Shown: one piece after another, positions 15,304 through 24,891 of the stretch
Numbering within the stretch: the stretch's first letter is position 1
Layout of the letters: each line of letters begins with the position of its first letter
Virus record (IMG/VR): IMGVR_UViG_3300034284_001491
Span: 1-64,000 of that record
Source of the DNA: a virus
Length of the DNA stretch: 64,000 bases
Direction: 5' to 3' (one strand)
Position numbers and translations under genes: made by a program
Notes under the pieces: model-generated
Told to the model about the DNA's origin: nothing
The model's database searches: none
Seen by the model: the letters and a program-made list of their open reading frames with translations, nothing else

Positions 15304-15480
15304 ATGCAAAAAGAACTTTATTACGATTGGTTGTTTCAATACAACCCATATGAAAAAGCATGGTATGCTTTTGAAAGAGAAAATTTTACTGGGTATTTTT
15401 CCGATAAAGAAAATACAAAGTATTTAAGAGGATCATCTGTTGATGAACTTATAGAAATCATTGATATGATTGATGGATAG
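15304..15480 (+). CDS. Unknown small aromatic-rich protein (58 aa)
   Basis: MQKELYYDWLFQYNPYEKAW... followed by YAFERENFTGYF is very rich in Tyr, Phe and Trp and ends in an acidic helix (VDELIEIIDMIDG). ATG at 15304, just after the preceding stop, is preferred; an in-frame ATG at 15289 would overlap by 14 nt. The C-terminal end overlaps the TerL start by 8 nt, so it is coupled to terminase synthesis. Function unknown. Confidence 0.6.
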   Translation: MQKELYYDWLFQYNPYEKAWYAFERENFTGYFSDKENTKYLRGSSVDELIEIIDMIDG

Positions 15481-17668
15481 TTATTTAGAAATACCCACTT
15501 ATAATAATGGTGATTGGGAATCTACAATCTTCTATACAAAAGAAGGTTTTTTAGATTTTATTAAATCTTTATTTAAAGAACCTGGTCAATATGAATTTGA
15601 TAAGACTTCATTAGTATTTAATGAAGAGGCTCGTAAATTTAATAAATTACAATTCTATTGTTCGGCACCATATAAAAGTAAGGATTTTAGAAATTATTGG
15701 GATGATCAAAAGAATAAGTGTAGAAATGGTGTAATATATAAAAGTGGAGATAAGACATGGTATCTCACTCGTGATTATTACATGTGGCTTAATTTCCTAC
15801 CAATATTTGATAAGGAACAAAATAAATTTGGATTTGCTAAAGTACGTGATGCACAATATCATATGGCATTATATGAATTACTTGCTGAATTAAGTAATAA
15901 GCATTGTGCTATTTTAAAGAAACGTCAGATTGCTAGTTCTTATTTTCATTGTGCTAAACTTATAAATCAAATATGGTTTGAAGAAGGGGTGACATTGAAA
16001 GTGGGTGCAGAACTTAAAGACTATATAAATGATAAAGGTTCTTGGGCTTTCTTTAATGAATATAGAGATTTTTTAAATTCTCATACCGGATGGTATAGAC
16101 CGTTTACACCAGATAAAACTCTTAACTGGGAACAAAAGATTCAAGTGAGAGAAAATAACCAAAACAAAACTAGAGGTTTAAAAGGAAGATTAATTGGATT
16201 ATCTTTTGAAAAGAATCCAACAAATGGTGTAGGTGGACCTTGTAAATACTTCTTTCATGAAGAGGCTGGTATTGCACCTAAAATGAATGTAACATATGAG
16301 TTTATTAGACCAGCATTAAGTTCTGGATTTATAACTACAGGTACATTTATAGCAGCAGGATCTGTGGGTGATTTAGATCAATGTGAACCATTAAAGAAAT
16401 TAATATTATATCCAGAATCAAATGATATCTATGCAGTAGATACAGATCTAATTGATGATAAAGGTACTTTAGGTAAATCTGGATTATTCATACCTGAACA
16501 GTGGTCTATGCCACCATATATAGATGAATATGGTAATTCACTTGTACAAGAAGCATTAGATGCATTAGATAATCAATTTGAAATTTGGAAGAAAGAACTA
16601 GATCCTGAAGAATATCAATTACGTATTTCACAGAGACCTAGAAATATTGCAGAAGCATTTGCTGCAAGAAAAGAATCTAAATTTCCACCACATCTCGTCA
16701 CTAATCAAATTAGAAGAATAGAGGATAAAGAATATGGTTATGAAATTATTGACTTATCTAGACAAGAAAATGGTATAGTAGCCACTAATTCAAATAAACT
16801 TCCTATTAAATCATTTCCTATCAGAAAGAGTGAAGATGATAAAGAAGGAGCATTAGTGGTGTGGAAAAGACCCGCAGAAAATCCAACATTTGGAATGTAT
16901 TATGCATCTATTGACCCTGTATCTGAAGGAAAGACAACTACTTCAGAATCATTGTGTTCTATATATGTATATAAAGCTCCAATTGAAGTGATTAAAGAAA
17001 CATCTAATGGTAAAGAAACATACTATGAAAGAGATGAAATTGTTGCAGCATGGTGTGGTAGATTTGATGACTTAAGAAAAACTCATGAAAAATTAGAGTT
17101 GATAATTGAATGGTATAATGCCTGGACAATTATTGAAAATAACGTCTCTCTTTTTATTCAATATATGATTGAAAAAAAGAAACAAAAATATTTAGTACCA
17201 AAAAGTCAGATATTATTTCTAAAAGATTTAAATGCTAATGCTAACGTATATCAGGAGTATGGTTGGAAAAATACTGGAACACTATTTAAATCACATTTAC
17301 TTTCTTATTTAATACAGTATATTAGTGAAGAAATTGACCATGAAACAAAAACAGATGGTACAATTGTTAAAACTACATATGGTATTGAAAGAATTCCAGA
17401 TATTATGGCAATGAAAGAAATGCAAGCATATCAAGATGGATTAAACGTTGACCGTTTGGTTTCTTTAGCTGCATTGATAGCTTTTGCTAAAATCCAAACA
17501 TCTAATAGAGGGTATACAAGAAAATATGAAAGAGATAGGTCATTAGAATTGGAGAATTCAAATAATTTATATAAATTAAATAATAACCCTTTTAAGTTTA
17601 TAGGAGGCTCGAAATCTGCATTTTCAAATATTAAAGTTAAACGTAATCCATTTAAAAACTTTAGATAA
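15473..17668 (+). CDS. terL: Terminase large subunit (731 aa)
   Basis: TerL is the ATPase-nuclease motor that packages DNA through the portal. ATG at 15473 is used; three bases upstream the frame offers only TTG. The ATPase Walker A is degenerate, KKRQIASSY at about 149-157, while Walker B is clear: CKYFFHEEAG near 257-266 with the E-E pair. The RNase H-like nuclease begins GMYYASIDPVSEG with D481. The length (~730 aa), the Walker A style and the placement before the portal agree with crAss-like terminases. A basic, asparagine-rich tail ends NPFKNFR. The stop overlaps the next small gene (TAATG). Confidence 0.93.
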   Translation: MDSYLEIPTYNNGDWESTIFYTKEGFLDFIKSLFKEPGQYEFDKTSLVFNEEARKFNKLQFYCSAPYKSKDFRNYWDDQKNKCRNGVIYKSGDKTWYLTRDYYMWLNFLPIFDKEQNKFGFAKVRDAQYHMALYELLAELSNKHCAILKKRQIASSYFHCAKLINQIWFEEGVTLKVGAELKDYINDKGSWAFFNEYRDFLNSHTGWYRPFTPDKTLNWEQKIQVRENNQNKTRGLKGRLIGLSFEKNPTNGVGGPCKYFFHEEAGIAPKMNVTYEFIRPALSSGFITTGTFIAAGSVGDLDQCEPLKKLILYPESNDIYAVDTDLIDDKGTLGKSGLFIPEQWSMPPYIDEYGNSLVQEALDALDNQFEIWKKELDPEEYQLRISQRPRNIAEAFAARKESKFPPHLVTNQIRRIEDKEYGYEIIDLSRQENGIVATNSNKLPIKSFPIRKSEDDKEGALVVWKRPAENPTFGMYYASIDPVSEGKTTTSESLCSIYVYKAPIEVIKETSNGKETYYERDEIVAAWCGRFDDLRKTHEKLELIIEWYNAWTIIENNVSLFIQYMIEKKKQKYLVPKSQILFLKDLNANANVYQEYGWKNTGTLFKSHLLSYLIQYISEEIDHETKTDGTIVKTTYGIERIPDIMAMKEMQAYQDGLNVDRLVSLAALIAFAKIQTSNRGYTRKYERDRSLELENSNNLYKLNNNPFKFIGGSKSAFSNIKVKRNPFKNFR

Positions 17669-17838
17669 TGTCAAATAGAAAAATTCAAATTATTAAAGAG
17701 CTCCTAGATAAAAAAGAAATAACATTTGAGCAAGCCTTATTATTACTCGATATAAAAATTGAAGAATCGAGTTCTCCTGTAAACTTGGGTATTAATAATT
17801 GTCAAGGTAATTGTGACAATTGTACTTGTAAAAAATAA
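17668..17838 (+). CDS. Small Cys-tailed protein (56 aa)
   Basis: MSNRKIQIIKELLDKKEITF... is a short helical protein whose C-terminus carries four Cys in a tight cluster (NNCQGNCDNCTCKK), which could bind a metal. It is wedged between TerL (1-nt overlap) and portal (8 nt). No family recognised; a packaging cofactor or tiny virion protein is possible. Confidence 0.6.
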   Translation: MSNRKIQIIKELLDKKEITFEQALLLLDIKIEESSSPVNLGINNCQGNCDNCTCKK

Positions 17839-17846
17839 AGATAGAT

Positions 17847-20600
17847 ATGCAAATATATAACGCTCTTCAATTGAAAAATGGTGCTAAAGTAGAGTACAAT
17901 AAAATGGGTACTCTAACTCAGCCAATTCAATTTTTACCGAGAGATAAGAAAGATCAGGAATGGGCAGCATGGAACTTAGATTGGTTGGAGTTGCAAGGAC
18001 AAAAACAATTAAGAAGAAATGCTAGAAGATTACTTAAGAATTATAAATTAGCAAAAGGTCTAATTGATAAAACAGATTATATTATTGAAGAGGATAATGA
18101 TTATGCAGATCTAGTAGAAACTTTAACTAAACAAGATGAGTCTGCATTAGAATTAAAGTTTTATCCTATTATTCCAAATGTAATTAATGTCTTAACTGCT
18201 GAATTTTCTAAGAGAGCTACAAAAGTTGCATATAGGGCAGTTGATGAATTATCATATAATGAACTTCTAGAAGAAAAAAGAGCACAAGTAGAAGAAGTGT
18301 TGTTAAAAGAAGCAGAACAAAAATTAATGGCTTCTTTGATGGCAATGGGTGCAAATCTAGAAGATGAACAAGTACAACAACAATTATCTCCAGATAATTT
18401 AAAAACTCTACCTGAAATTGAACAATTCTTTAAAAAAGATTATCGTTCAATGATTGAGCAATGGGCATGGCATCAACATTTAGTGGATGAAGAAAGATTC
18501 AAAATGCAAGAACTTGAAGAGACTGCATTTAGAGATATGCTTATCACTGATAGAGAATTCTGGCATTTTAAAATGATGGAAGATGATTATGATGTTGAGT
18601 TATGGAATCCATTATTAACTTTTTATCATAAGTCTCCAGATACAAGATATATTTCACAAGGAAATTGGGTGGGTAAATGCGAAATGCTAACTGTAGCAGA
18701 TGTTATTGATAAATATGGATATCTAATGACAGAAGAACAATTGCAGTCATTAGAAGCCGTTTATCCAGTTAGATCTTCTGCATATCCAATTGAAGGATAC
18801 CAAAATGATGGTACATACTATGATCCTACAAGATCACATGCTTGGAACACCAATTCTCCTTCATTACATTATCGCCAATTTACTTCTATGTATGATAATT
18901 ACATATCAGATGGTAATGATATTGTAAATATGATATTATCAGAAGGAGAAGATTTATTTGATTTAGGTAGTTCACATTTTTTAAGAGCTACAACATGTTA
19001 TTGGAAATCTCAAAGAAAAGTGGGTCATCTTACAAAGATTGATGAACTTGGAGATGTAATAGAAGAAATCATAGATGAAAGTTATATAGTAACTATTAAA
19101 CCAGAATATGATACAATGCTCTATAAACAAAAGACTAAAGAAAATTTAGTGTATGGTGAGCATATTGAATGGATCTGGATTAATGAAGTTTGGGGTGGTG
19201 TAAAGATTGGTCCTAATAGACCATCATATTGGGGTATGGAAAATCCAGGTGGTCTAACCCCCATTTATCTTGGGGTATCAACAAATCAAATTAAAAGATT
19301 ACCATTCCAATTTAAAGGTGATTCAAATTTATATGGTTGTAAACTTCCGGTGGAAGGATCTGTATTTTCAGATAGAAATACAAAATCTACTTCATTAGTG
19401 GATTTAATGAAACCATTCCAAATCGCATATAATATTGTAAATAATCAAATTGCTGATATTCTTGTAGATGAACTCGGTACAGTAATTTTATTAGATCAAA
19501 ATGCTATTCCAAGACATTCTCTTGGAGAAGATTGGGGTAAACATAATCTTGCAAAAGCTTATGTAGCAATGAAAACATTCCAAATGCTACCATTGGATTC
19601 ATCCATTACAAATACTGAGAATCCATTAGCATTTCAGCATTATCAAGTATTGAGTTTAGAGCAAACACAAAGATTGCTTTCTCGTATTCAACTTGCCACT
19701 TATTTTAAAAACCAAGCTTTTGAAACTATTGGTATTACACCTCAACGTTTGGGGTCTGCTGTAGAACAACCAACAGCAGAAGGTATTAGAGTGGCACTTA
19801 GTAATTCATATGCTCAAACAGAAGTGTACTTTACACAGCATTGTGATAATTTAATGCCAAGAGTACATACAATGCGTACAGATTTGGCTCAATATTATCA
19901 TTCTAAGAAACCATCTGTTAGATTACAATATCTAACATCTAATGATGAAAAGGTTGCTTTTAATATTACTGGTACAGATCTCTTATTAAGAGATATTAAT
20001 ATCTTCTGTACAACAAAAGCAAATCATAGAAATACTATTGAACAATTAAAACAATTAGCATTAAATAATAATACTTCTGGTGCATCTATTTATGATCTAG
20101 CAAATATTATTAAATCTCAATCAATTCCTGAGATTGAACATGTTCTTAAATCTGCTGAACAAAAACAACAAGCAGTTAAACAACAAGAACAACAAGCACA
20201 ACAAGAAATGCTTGATAAACAATTGCAAGCTCAAGCTCAAGAAAAACAAGCTCAAAGAGACTTTGATGCTGGAGAAAAACAAAAAGATAGAGAAACAGAT
20301 ATTATTGAAGCTCAAATTAGAGCTGCAGGATATGGAGCTATGCAAGATCAAAATAAAAATCAACAGAGTGATTACATTGATGCTTTAAGAGAGATAAGAG
20401 CTTCAGATGAATATCGTGCTAAAATGTCTATGCAAGAAGAAGCAATGCTAAATAAAAGTAATGCCGATAGAGAAAAAGCAAATATTAAACGTGAAGAACT
20501 TAGTGTTAAAAGAGAAATTGCAGATAAACAATTACAAATAGCAAGAGAGAATAAGAATAAGTACGATGATAAAAAATCTACTAGCAAAAAGAAAGGTTGA
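17847..20600 (+). CDS. Portal protein (917 aa)
   Basis: The portal forms the dodecameric ring at one capsid vertex through which DNA enters and the tail attaches. The N-terminal region (LPRDKKDQEWAAWNLDWLE) and the long mixed central region, with YPIIPNVINVLTAEFSKRAT near 105-125, are of the crAss-like portal type. The C-terminal ~160 residues are a Gln/Lys/Glu-rich coiled coil (KQQEQQAQQEMLDKQLQ...) that probably forms the barrel projecting into the head. The length is large for a portal but usual for this group. Immediately downstream of terL and upstream of scaffold and capsid genes, as expected. Confidence 0.9.
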   Translation: MQIYNALQLKNGAKVEYNKMGTLTQPIQFLPRDKKDQEWAAWNLDWLELQGQKQLRRNARRLLKNYKLAKGLIDKTDYIIEEDNDYADLVETLTKQDESALELKFYPIIPNVINVLTAEFSKRATKVAYRAVDELSYNELLEEKRAQVEEVLLKEAEQKLMASLMAMGANLEDEQVQQQLSPDNLKTLPEIEQFFKKDYRSMIEQWAWHQHLVDEERFKMQELEETAFRDMLITDREFWHFKMMEDDYDVELWNPLLTFYHKSPDTRYISQGNWVGKCEMLTVADVIDKYGYLMTEEQLQSLEAVYPVRSSAYPIEGYQNDGTYYDPTRSHAWNTNSPSLHYRQFTSMYDNYISDGNDIVNMILSEGEDLFDLGSSHFLRATTCYWKSQRKVGHLTKIDELGDVIEEIIDESYIVTIKPEYDTMLYKQKTKENLVYGEHIEWIWINEVWGGVKIGPNRPSYWGMENPGGLTPIYLGVSTNQIKRLPFQFKGDSNLYGCKLPVEGSVFSDRNTKSTSLVDLMKPFQIAYNIVNNQIADILVDELGTVILLDQNAIPRHSLGEDWGKHNLAKAYVAMKTFQMLPLDSSITNTENPLAFQHYQVLSLEQTQRLLSRIQLATYFKNQAFETIGITPQRLGSAVEQPTAEGIRVALSNSYAQTEVYFTQHCDNLMPRVHTMRTDLAQYYHSKKPSVRLQYLTSNDEKVAFNITGTDLLLRDINIFCTTKANHRNTIEQLKQLALNNNTSGASIYDLANIIKSQSIPEIEHVLKSAEQKQQAVKQQEQQAQQEMLDKQLQAQAQEKQAQRDFDAGEKQKDRETDIIEAQIRAAGYGAMQDQNKNQQSDYIDALREIRASDEYRAKMSMQEEAMLNKSNADREKANIKREELSVKREIADKQLQIARENKNKYDDKKSTSKKKG

Positions 20601-20808
20601 CAAAAAACAGTCAAATAATAATTGGGTCACAATAATATTAGTGGATGATTCAATTAATGAATTTTGCTTGGAAGATATACCGAATGATACCACTAAAATG
20701 AATTTCTTAGAACTAAAAGAATATTTAGAAAAAAATAGTTATAGTTTAAGAAAATCAAAAGGAAAAAATATAGCGATATATTTAGCTTTTAAAGAAAAAA
20801 ATAAGTGA
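20566..20808 (+). CDS. Unknown small protein (80 aa)
   Basis: It starts inside the portal gene's last 35 nt in another frame (MIKNLLAKRKVDKKQ...) and continues beyond it with a plausible mixed alpha/beta sequence (WVTIILVDDSINEFCLEDIP). The last codons and stop lie inside the stem of the following terminator. No family recognised. The portion beyond the portal stop (about 69 codons) fills what would otherwise be a gap, which supports it being real. Confidence 0.55.
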   Translation: MIKNLLAKRKVDKKQSNNNWVTIILVDDSINEFCLEDIPNDTTKMNFLELKEYLEKNSYSLRKSKGKNIAIYLAFKEKNK

Positions 20809-20838
20809 ATTTACAACTATTGTAGATTTACTTTTTTT
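20803..20838 (+). terminator. Strong rho-independent terminator
   Basis: AAGTGAATTTACAA (20803-20816) pairs along its whole 14 bases with TTGTAGATTTACTT (20820-20833), with two G-T wobbles, across a CTA loop, and a T-run follows. It separates the portal operon from the scaffold/capsid genes. The stem includes the TGA stop at 20806-20808. Confidence 0.85.
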
Positions 20839-20868
20839 ATATTATATTATTATTAAAACCAAATTAAT

Positions 20869-22089
20869 ATGTCACAAGAAAGCACAATGCAAACAGAAGT
20901 TAAAGAAGTGGATGTAAATTTAGATGAGATCTTTGGATCTGCTCCTGGAGCTGAAAGTATTTTACTTCCAGAAACAGAAGTAAAACCAAGTATCTTTTCT
21001 TCTCCAAAAACTGATTTAACATTTCTAGATCCTCAATCTAAAACTCAAAAGAAAGAGGAAAAAAACGAAGAATCAACAATCACCACTGAGGAAGAAGTGA
21101 CTGAACTTTTAGAGTCCACTTTAAATCAGTTGGAAAATGAAACTGGAAAAGGTAGACCAAAAGTTGATAAAAGTGGTTTGGTGGAAACGTTCACTAAACT
21201 TATTGATGATGGTCTAATTATGCCATTTGATGATGATAAGGATCTCTCTGATTATTCAGTGAAAGATTGGAAAGAACTTATTGAGGCTAACTTCAATGAA
21301 AGAGAAAAAAAGATAAAAGAAGAAACTCCAAGAGAATTCTTTCAAGCTTTACCTCAAGAATTACAGATTGCTGCAAAATATGTGTCAGATGGAGGACAAG
21401 ATCTAAAAGGTTTATTTAAAGCATTAGCACAAGTTGAGGAAGTAAGAGAACTTGATATTGATGATGAACATGACCAAGAAACTATTGTACGTCAATATCT
21501 ACGTGCTACACGTTTTGGTAGTGAAGATGAAATTGATGAAGAAATTGATAGTTGGAAGGATATGGATAAACTTGGTGAGAAAGCAAGTAAATTCAAACCA
21601 AAGTTGGATAAGATGCAAGAGCAAATTATTGCTCAACAACTTGCAGAACAAGAATATAGAAGAGAGCAACAGAGAGTGGCTGCAGAAACATATATGGAAA
21701 ATGTATATGAAACTCTTAAACCAGGTGAACTTAATGGAATTAAGATTGATAGAAAAACTCAATCTCAACTTTATTCTGGTTTAGTGCAACCTAATTATCC
21801 TTCTATTTCTGGTAAACCAACGAATCTATTAGGACATCTTCTTGAAAAATATCAGTTTATTGAACCTAAACATGATCTAATTGCAGAAGTTCTTTGGTTA
21901 TTATCTGATCCAGATAGTTATAAAAATGAGATTAGAAAGCATGCTAAAACTGAAGCTACACAAGAAACTGTTCGTAATTTAAAAACAGAACAAGCTAAGA
22001 GTAAGAGTTCATTCTCTTCAGTGGAAGATAAAGAAGATAGAAAAGTTCCTAAAATTTCACGTAATAATAATTTTTTCAAAAGATTTTAA
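20869..22089 (+). CDS. Probable scaffold protein (406 aa)
   Basis: The protein is very acidic and helical, with Glu/Lys-rich coiled-coil stretches (EKNEESTITTEEEVTELLES near 66-85; QQLAEQEYRREQQRVAAETY near 260-280) and a basic C-terminal tail (NNNFFKRF). Placement between portal and major capsid protein, the acidic coiled-coil nature and the basic tail are typical of capsid scaffolding proteins, which direct shell assembly and then leave or are degraded. No protease domain is seen. The call rests on position and composition rather than homology. Confidence 0.65.
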   Translation: MSQESTMQTEVKEVDVNLDEIFGSAPGAESILLPETEVKPSIFSSPKTDLTFLDPQSKTQKKEEKNEESTITTEEEVTELLESTLNQLENETGKGRPKVDKSGLVETFTKLIDDGLIMPFDDDKDLSDYSVKDWKELIEANFNEREKKIKEETPREFFQALPQELQIAAKYVSDGGQDLKGLFKALAQVEEVRELDIDDEHDQETIVRQYLRATRFGSEDEIDEEIDSWKDMDKLGEKASKFKPKLDKMQEQIIAQQLAEQEYRREQQRVAAETYMENVYETLKPGELNGIKIDRKTQSQLYSGLVQPNYPSISGKPTNLLGHLLEKYQFIEPKHDLIAEVLWLLSDPDSYKNEIRKHAKTEATQETVRNLKTEQAKSKSSFSSVEDKEDRKVPKISRNNNFFKRF

Positions 22090-22139
22090 TATAAACAAAC
22101 AATTAATTAATAACTATAAACAATTAAATTAAATTCAAA

Positions 22140-23756
22140 ATGGCAACACCAGTATTAAACAATGGTATTTTTCTACGTGATACCAGCTATCAAGCTAGCT
22201 CACACGTAGATTCTTATCACCTGGTAAACATGATGAAAAGTGCAGAACCTATGGATATGGGTCCAGTTGATATCTGGGCAATGTCTCAAAAGGTTGAAAT
22301 GCCACTTTATCAAATGTCTTCTTTCGGTGGTAAGAATGTAATTATGGTTGACAACGCTCGTGGGGAGTGGAAATGGCAAACACCAATTGCTCAAGACCTT
22401 CCTTACATTGTTGAAGACATTGAATCTGCAAATGTTACAAAAGGTGTAGATGGACAAACTTTCCGTATTAAATTGAACAAGCGTGTATTTGGTCACGGTG
22501 ATATCATCACTTATGATAAATACAATGGTGCTGAAATGTACATTACTGCAGAAGATATTCTTCCTACAGGTGATGGTTTCATTTTCACTGTTCAACTTGT
22601 GAACAATGACAATACTAAGTTTTTGGATAATGCATATCTTGCTTCAGGAACAAAAGTATTCCGCAAAGGTTCTGCAAGAGGTGAATATGGTGAACGTTTC
22701 TCAGATCTTTCTACTAGTTCAGGATTCCGTGAATTCTATAACTATGTAGGTGGTGCAGAAGCTCACGTACACTATTCAATTTCATCTAGAGCAGATTTAA
22801 TGATCAAAGGTGGTTTGAATGCTGATGGTACTGTACCTGTAACAGAAATCTGGAGAAACTTTGATAACAATGTTGATCCTTCTGTAACTTCATTGGAATC
22901 AATGGTAGCTAAAATGGGTAAAGATTATGCAAAAAGAGCTATGGAAAATGGTTCTCTTAGCCGCACTTTCTTAACTCGTCTTGAAGCTGCTCACCTTAGC
23001 AAAGTTGCTAATGACATTGAAACTTACTTGATGTGGGGTCATGGTGGTAAGATTAAGCAAGATGGTCCAGATGATATGCGTTTATCTGTAGGTCTTTGGA
23101 AACAACTTGATAACTCTTTCAAGCGTATCTACAATAAAGCATCTTTCAATCTTGATGTATTCCGTAATGAAATTTATAACTTCTATAACGGTAAAGTTGA
23201 ATTTAAAGGACCAGATCCTCAGCGTCAACTTATTGTACAAACCGGTATGGGTGGTATGAAACTAGTTAATGAAGCAATTAAGAGAGAAGCAGTTAATTCT
23301 GGTCTAGTTATTCAAGCTTCTGATATTGGAGCTATCACTGGAAAAGGAATGGATCTTAATTTTGGTTTTGCTTACACTTCTTACGTTATTCCATTCTTGG
23401 CTAACGTTAAGTTTGTACTTAACCCTGCTTTTGATAACATCCACACTAATGACATTGAAAACCCAATTATTGATGGTTATCCTTTGTCTTCATATAACTT
23501 TATCGTATTTGATATCACTGATAACACTAATGACAATATCTTCTTGTTGAAATTGTCTTGGGATAATCAATTGAAGTGGTGGTATCAGAACGGTACTATG
23601 GATTATATGGGTAGATCACAAGGTTTCCAATCTTCTGGTCAATTCAATGGTTACCGTGTAATGATGACACAAACAATGCCTGCAGTATGGGTAAAAGACC
23701 CAACTAAAGTGTTGAAGATTGTTATGAAGAATCCTATTACTGGAGGATCATTCTAA
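22140..23756 (+). CDS. Major capsid protein, crAss-like HK97 fold (538 aa)
   Basis: MATPVLNNGIFLRDTSYQ... followed by ...MDMGPVDIWAMSQKVEMPLYQM is recognisable as the crAss-like major capsid protein, which forms the icosahedral head. Recognition is from the family's N-terminal pattern, the length (about 500-540 aa) and the position after portal and scaffold. Compared with neighbouring genes it uses many more C-ending and CGT codons (for example ttc, aac, cgt, cac), as expected for the most abundant virion protein. It is followed by a perfect 10-bp terminator, so it can be expressed at high level independently. Confidence 0.93.
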   Translation: MATPVLNNGIFLRDTSYQASSHVDSYHLVNMMKSAEPMDMGPVDIWAMSQKVEMPLYQMSSFGGKNVIMVDNARGEWKWQTPIAQDLPYIVEDIESANVTKGVDGQTFRIKLNKRVFGHGDIITYDKYNGAEMYITAEDILPTGDGFIFTVQLVNNDNTKFLDNAYLASGTKVFRKGSARGEYGERFSDLSTSSGFREFYNYVGGAEAHVHYSISSRADLMIKGGLNADGTVPVTEIWRNFDNNVDPSVTSLESMVAKMGKDYAKRAMENGSLSRTFLTRLEAAHLSKVANDIETYLMWGHGGKIKQDGPDDMRLSVGLWKQLDNSFKRIYNKASFNLDVFRNEIYNFYNGKVEFKGPDPQRQLIVQTGMGGMKLVNEAIKREAVNSGLVIQASDIGAITGKGMDLNFGFAYTSYVIPFLANVKFVLNPAFDNIHTNDIENPIIDGYPLSSYNFIVFDITDNTNDNIFLLKLSWDNQLKWWYQNGTMDYMGRSQGFQSSGQFNGYRVMMTQTMPAVWVKDPTKVLKIVMKNPITGGSF

Positions 23757-23770
23757 TCTAAATGATAACT

Positions 23771-23803
23771 ATCTAGGGGGTGTAATAGCCCCCTAGATTT
23801 TTT
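23771..23803 (+). terminator. Strong rho-independent terminator after capsid gene
   Basis: ATCTAGGGGG (23771-23780) and CCCCCTAGAT (23789-23798) form a perfect 10-bp stem with an 8-nt loop, followed by TTTTTT. It is one of the few GC-rich spots in the region and ends the capsid transcript. Confidence 0.93.
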
Positions 23804-23816
23804 ATCTAAATATTTT

Positions 23817-23824
23817 TACATTTG
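23817..23824 (+). promoter_or_regulatory. Possible -7 box (TACATTTG)
   Basis: Matches TAnnTTTG and lies between the capsid terminator and the next ATG at 23849, where a new promoter is needed if termination is efficient. No convincing -33 element. Confidence 0.45.
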
Positions 23825-23848
23825 CTAATAAACTAAAACCAAAATAAA

Positions 23849-24865
23849 ATGAGTGAAATAACAATGGTGGAAAAGTATCAGACTAATAAGTCTAGTGCTA
23901 TCTCAATTAAACCCTACTTTGATTCAAGTATATCAAATATGGGATTAGAAAAATATGGAATGAATGTTTTTGAAGGAGTATTCCATGAAGAACAATTAAC
24001 CTGTATAGAAGTAAATGGTATTAAGAGATATGTTACAGGTTTAAATGAATTTGCTCCAGAAGTCAAATTACTTCCAGAATCTGAAAAAGAAGCAAAAATT
24101 AAACAGATTAGAGCAATAGTAGCAGAACTTGAAAGAGAGTTAGCTGCTAATGTTATTGAAACTGATGATAAAGAATTTTGGAATAAAGTAAAACTTCTTA
24201 AACCAGATAATCATTCTTTTTGGGAAAAGATTACTATTAGAGTGGGAAATGAACCCACCTTTTTAGATCCTAAAAAAGATCCTTATGATTTAATTAAATT
24301 GTATGCAATAGAAGCAGGTGCGTTTTCTCTAATTGCTAAAAGTTATGAAGCAGCAAAAAGAATGGCTAAACCACCTAAGTTCTACTTAGATAGAATTGAA
24401 TCTACAGTTAGTACAAAAACTGAATATAAGAAACTACGTAATAAAGCACTTGGAGAACTTCAAAAGATGTTTGATAAAAACACTAATAAGTTATTCTTAG
24501 TAGCTAAGATAGTAGATATGGATTCAATCCAATATAGAAAGTCTACACCAAATGATATTCTATTTGAAAATATGGATAGACATATTAATGGTGAAGGTTC
24601 TGAAGATAACAAGAAAAGAGCAGCAGAAAGATTCTTAGAAGTTGCTGCAATGGATATGGAAACTTTAAAACTTAAATCACTTGTTAAGGATGCAAACTAT
24701 CATAAAGTAATTGTTTCAAAATCTGATGGATTTATTTATCATATTGAAAGTAGTACTATGTTAGGACGTAATCAAACAGATGTTGTAGAGTTTTTAAGAA
24801 ATCCATTGAATGACCAGATTCTTTTAGACATCACTAAAAAAGTTGAAAAATACTGGAATTCTTAA
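23849..24865 (+). CDS. Conserved crAss-like structural protein (338 aa)
   Basis: MSEITMVEKYQTNKSSAISI... is helical, with long charged helices (SEKEAKIKQIRAIVAELERE near 78-97; DNKKRAAERFLEVAAMDMET near 252-271). I know of no enzyme signature. Its place directly after the capsid gene in an otherwise virion-only region suggests a head-associated or internal virion protein. The gene is the first of a new transcription unit after the capsid terminator. Confidence 0.65.
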   Translation: MSEITMVEKYQTNKSSAISIKPYFDSSISNMGLEKYGMNVFEGVFHEEQLTCIEVNGIKRYVTGLNEFAPEVKLLPESEKEAKIKQIRAIVAELERELAANVIETDDKEFWNKVKLLKPDNHSFWEKITIRVGNEPTFLDPKKDPYDLIKLYAIEAGAFSLIAKSYEAAKRMAKPPKFYLDRIESTVSTKTEYKKLRNKALGELQKMFDKNTNKLFLVAKIVDMDSIQYRKSTPNDILFENMDRHINGEGSEDNKKRAAERFLEVAAMDMETLKLKSLVKDANYHKVIVSKSDGFIYHIESSTMLGRNQTDVVEFLRNPLNDQILLDITKKVEKYWNS

Positions 24866-24891
24866 TATATTATATATAAATACATTCTATT

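Noticed and set aside
20134-20388. Lysine/asparagine-rich frame inside the portal gene
   Set aside because: Frameshifted reading of the Gln-rich coiled-coil codons of the portal; low complexity and fully enclosed.
14134-20600. Stop-codon reassignment as in some crAss-like phages
   Set aside because: Genes here end with TAG (14134, 15480), TGA (20600) and TAA, and no long gene contains in-frame stops.
22200-22595. Leftward 131-codon frame opposite the capsid gene
   Set aside because: Antisense reading of a highly expressed gene, no upstream signals, composition of a shadow frame.
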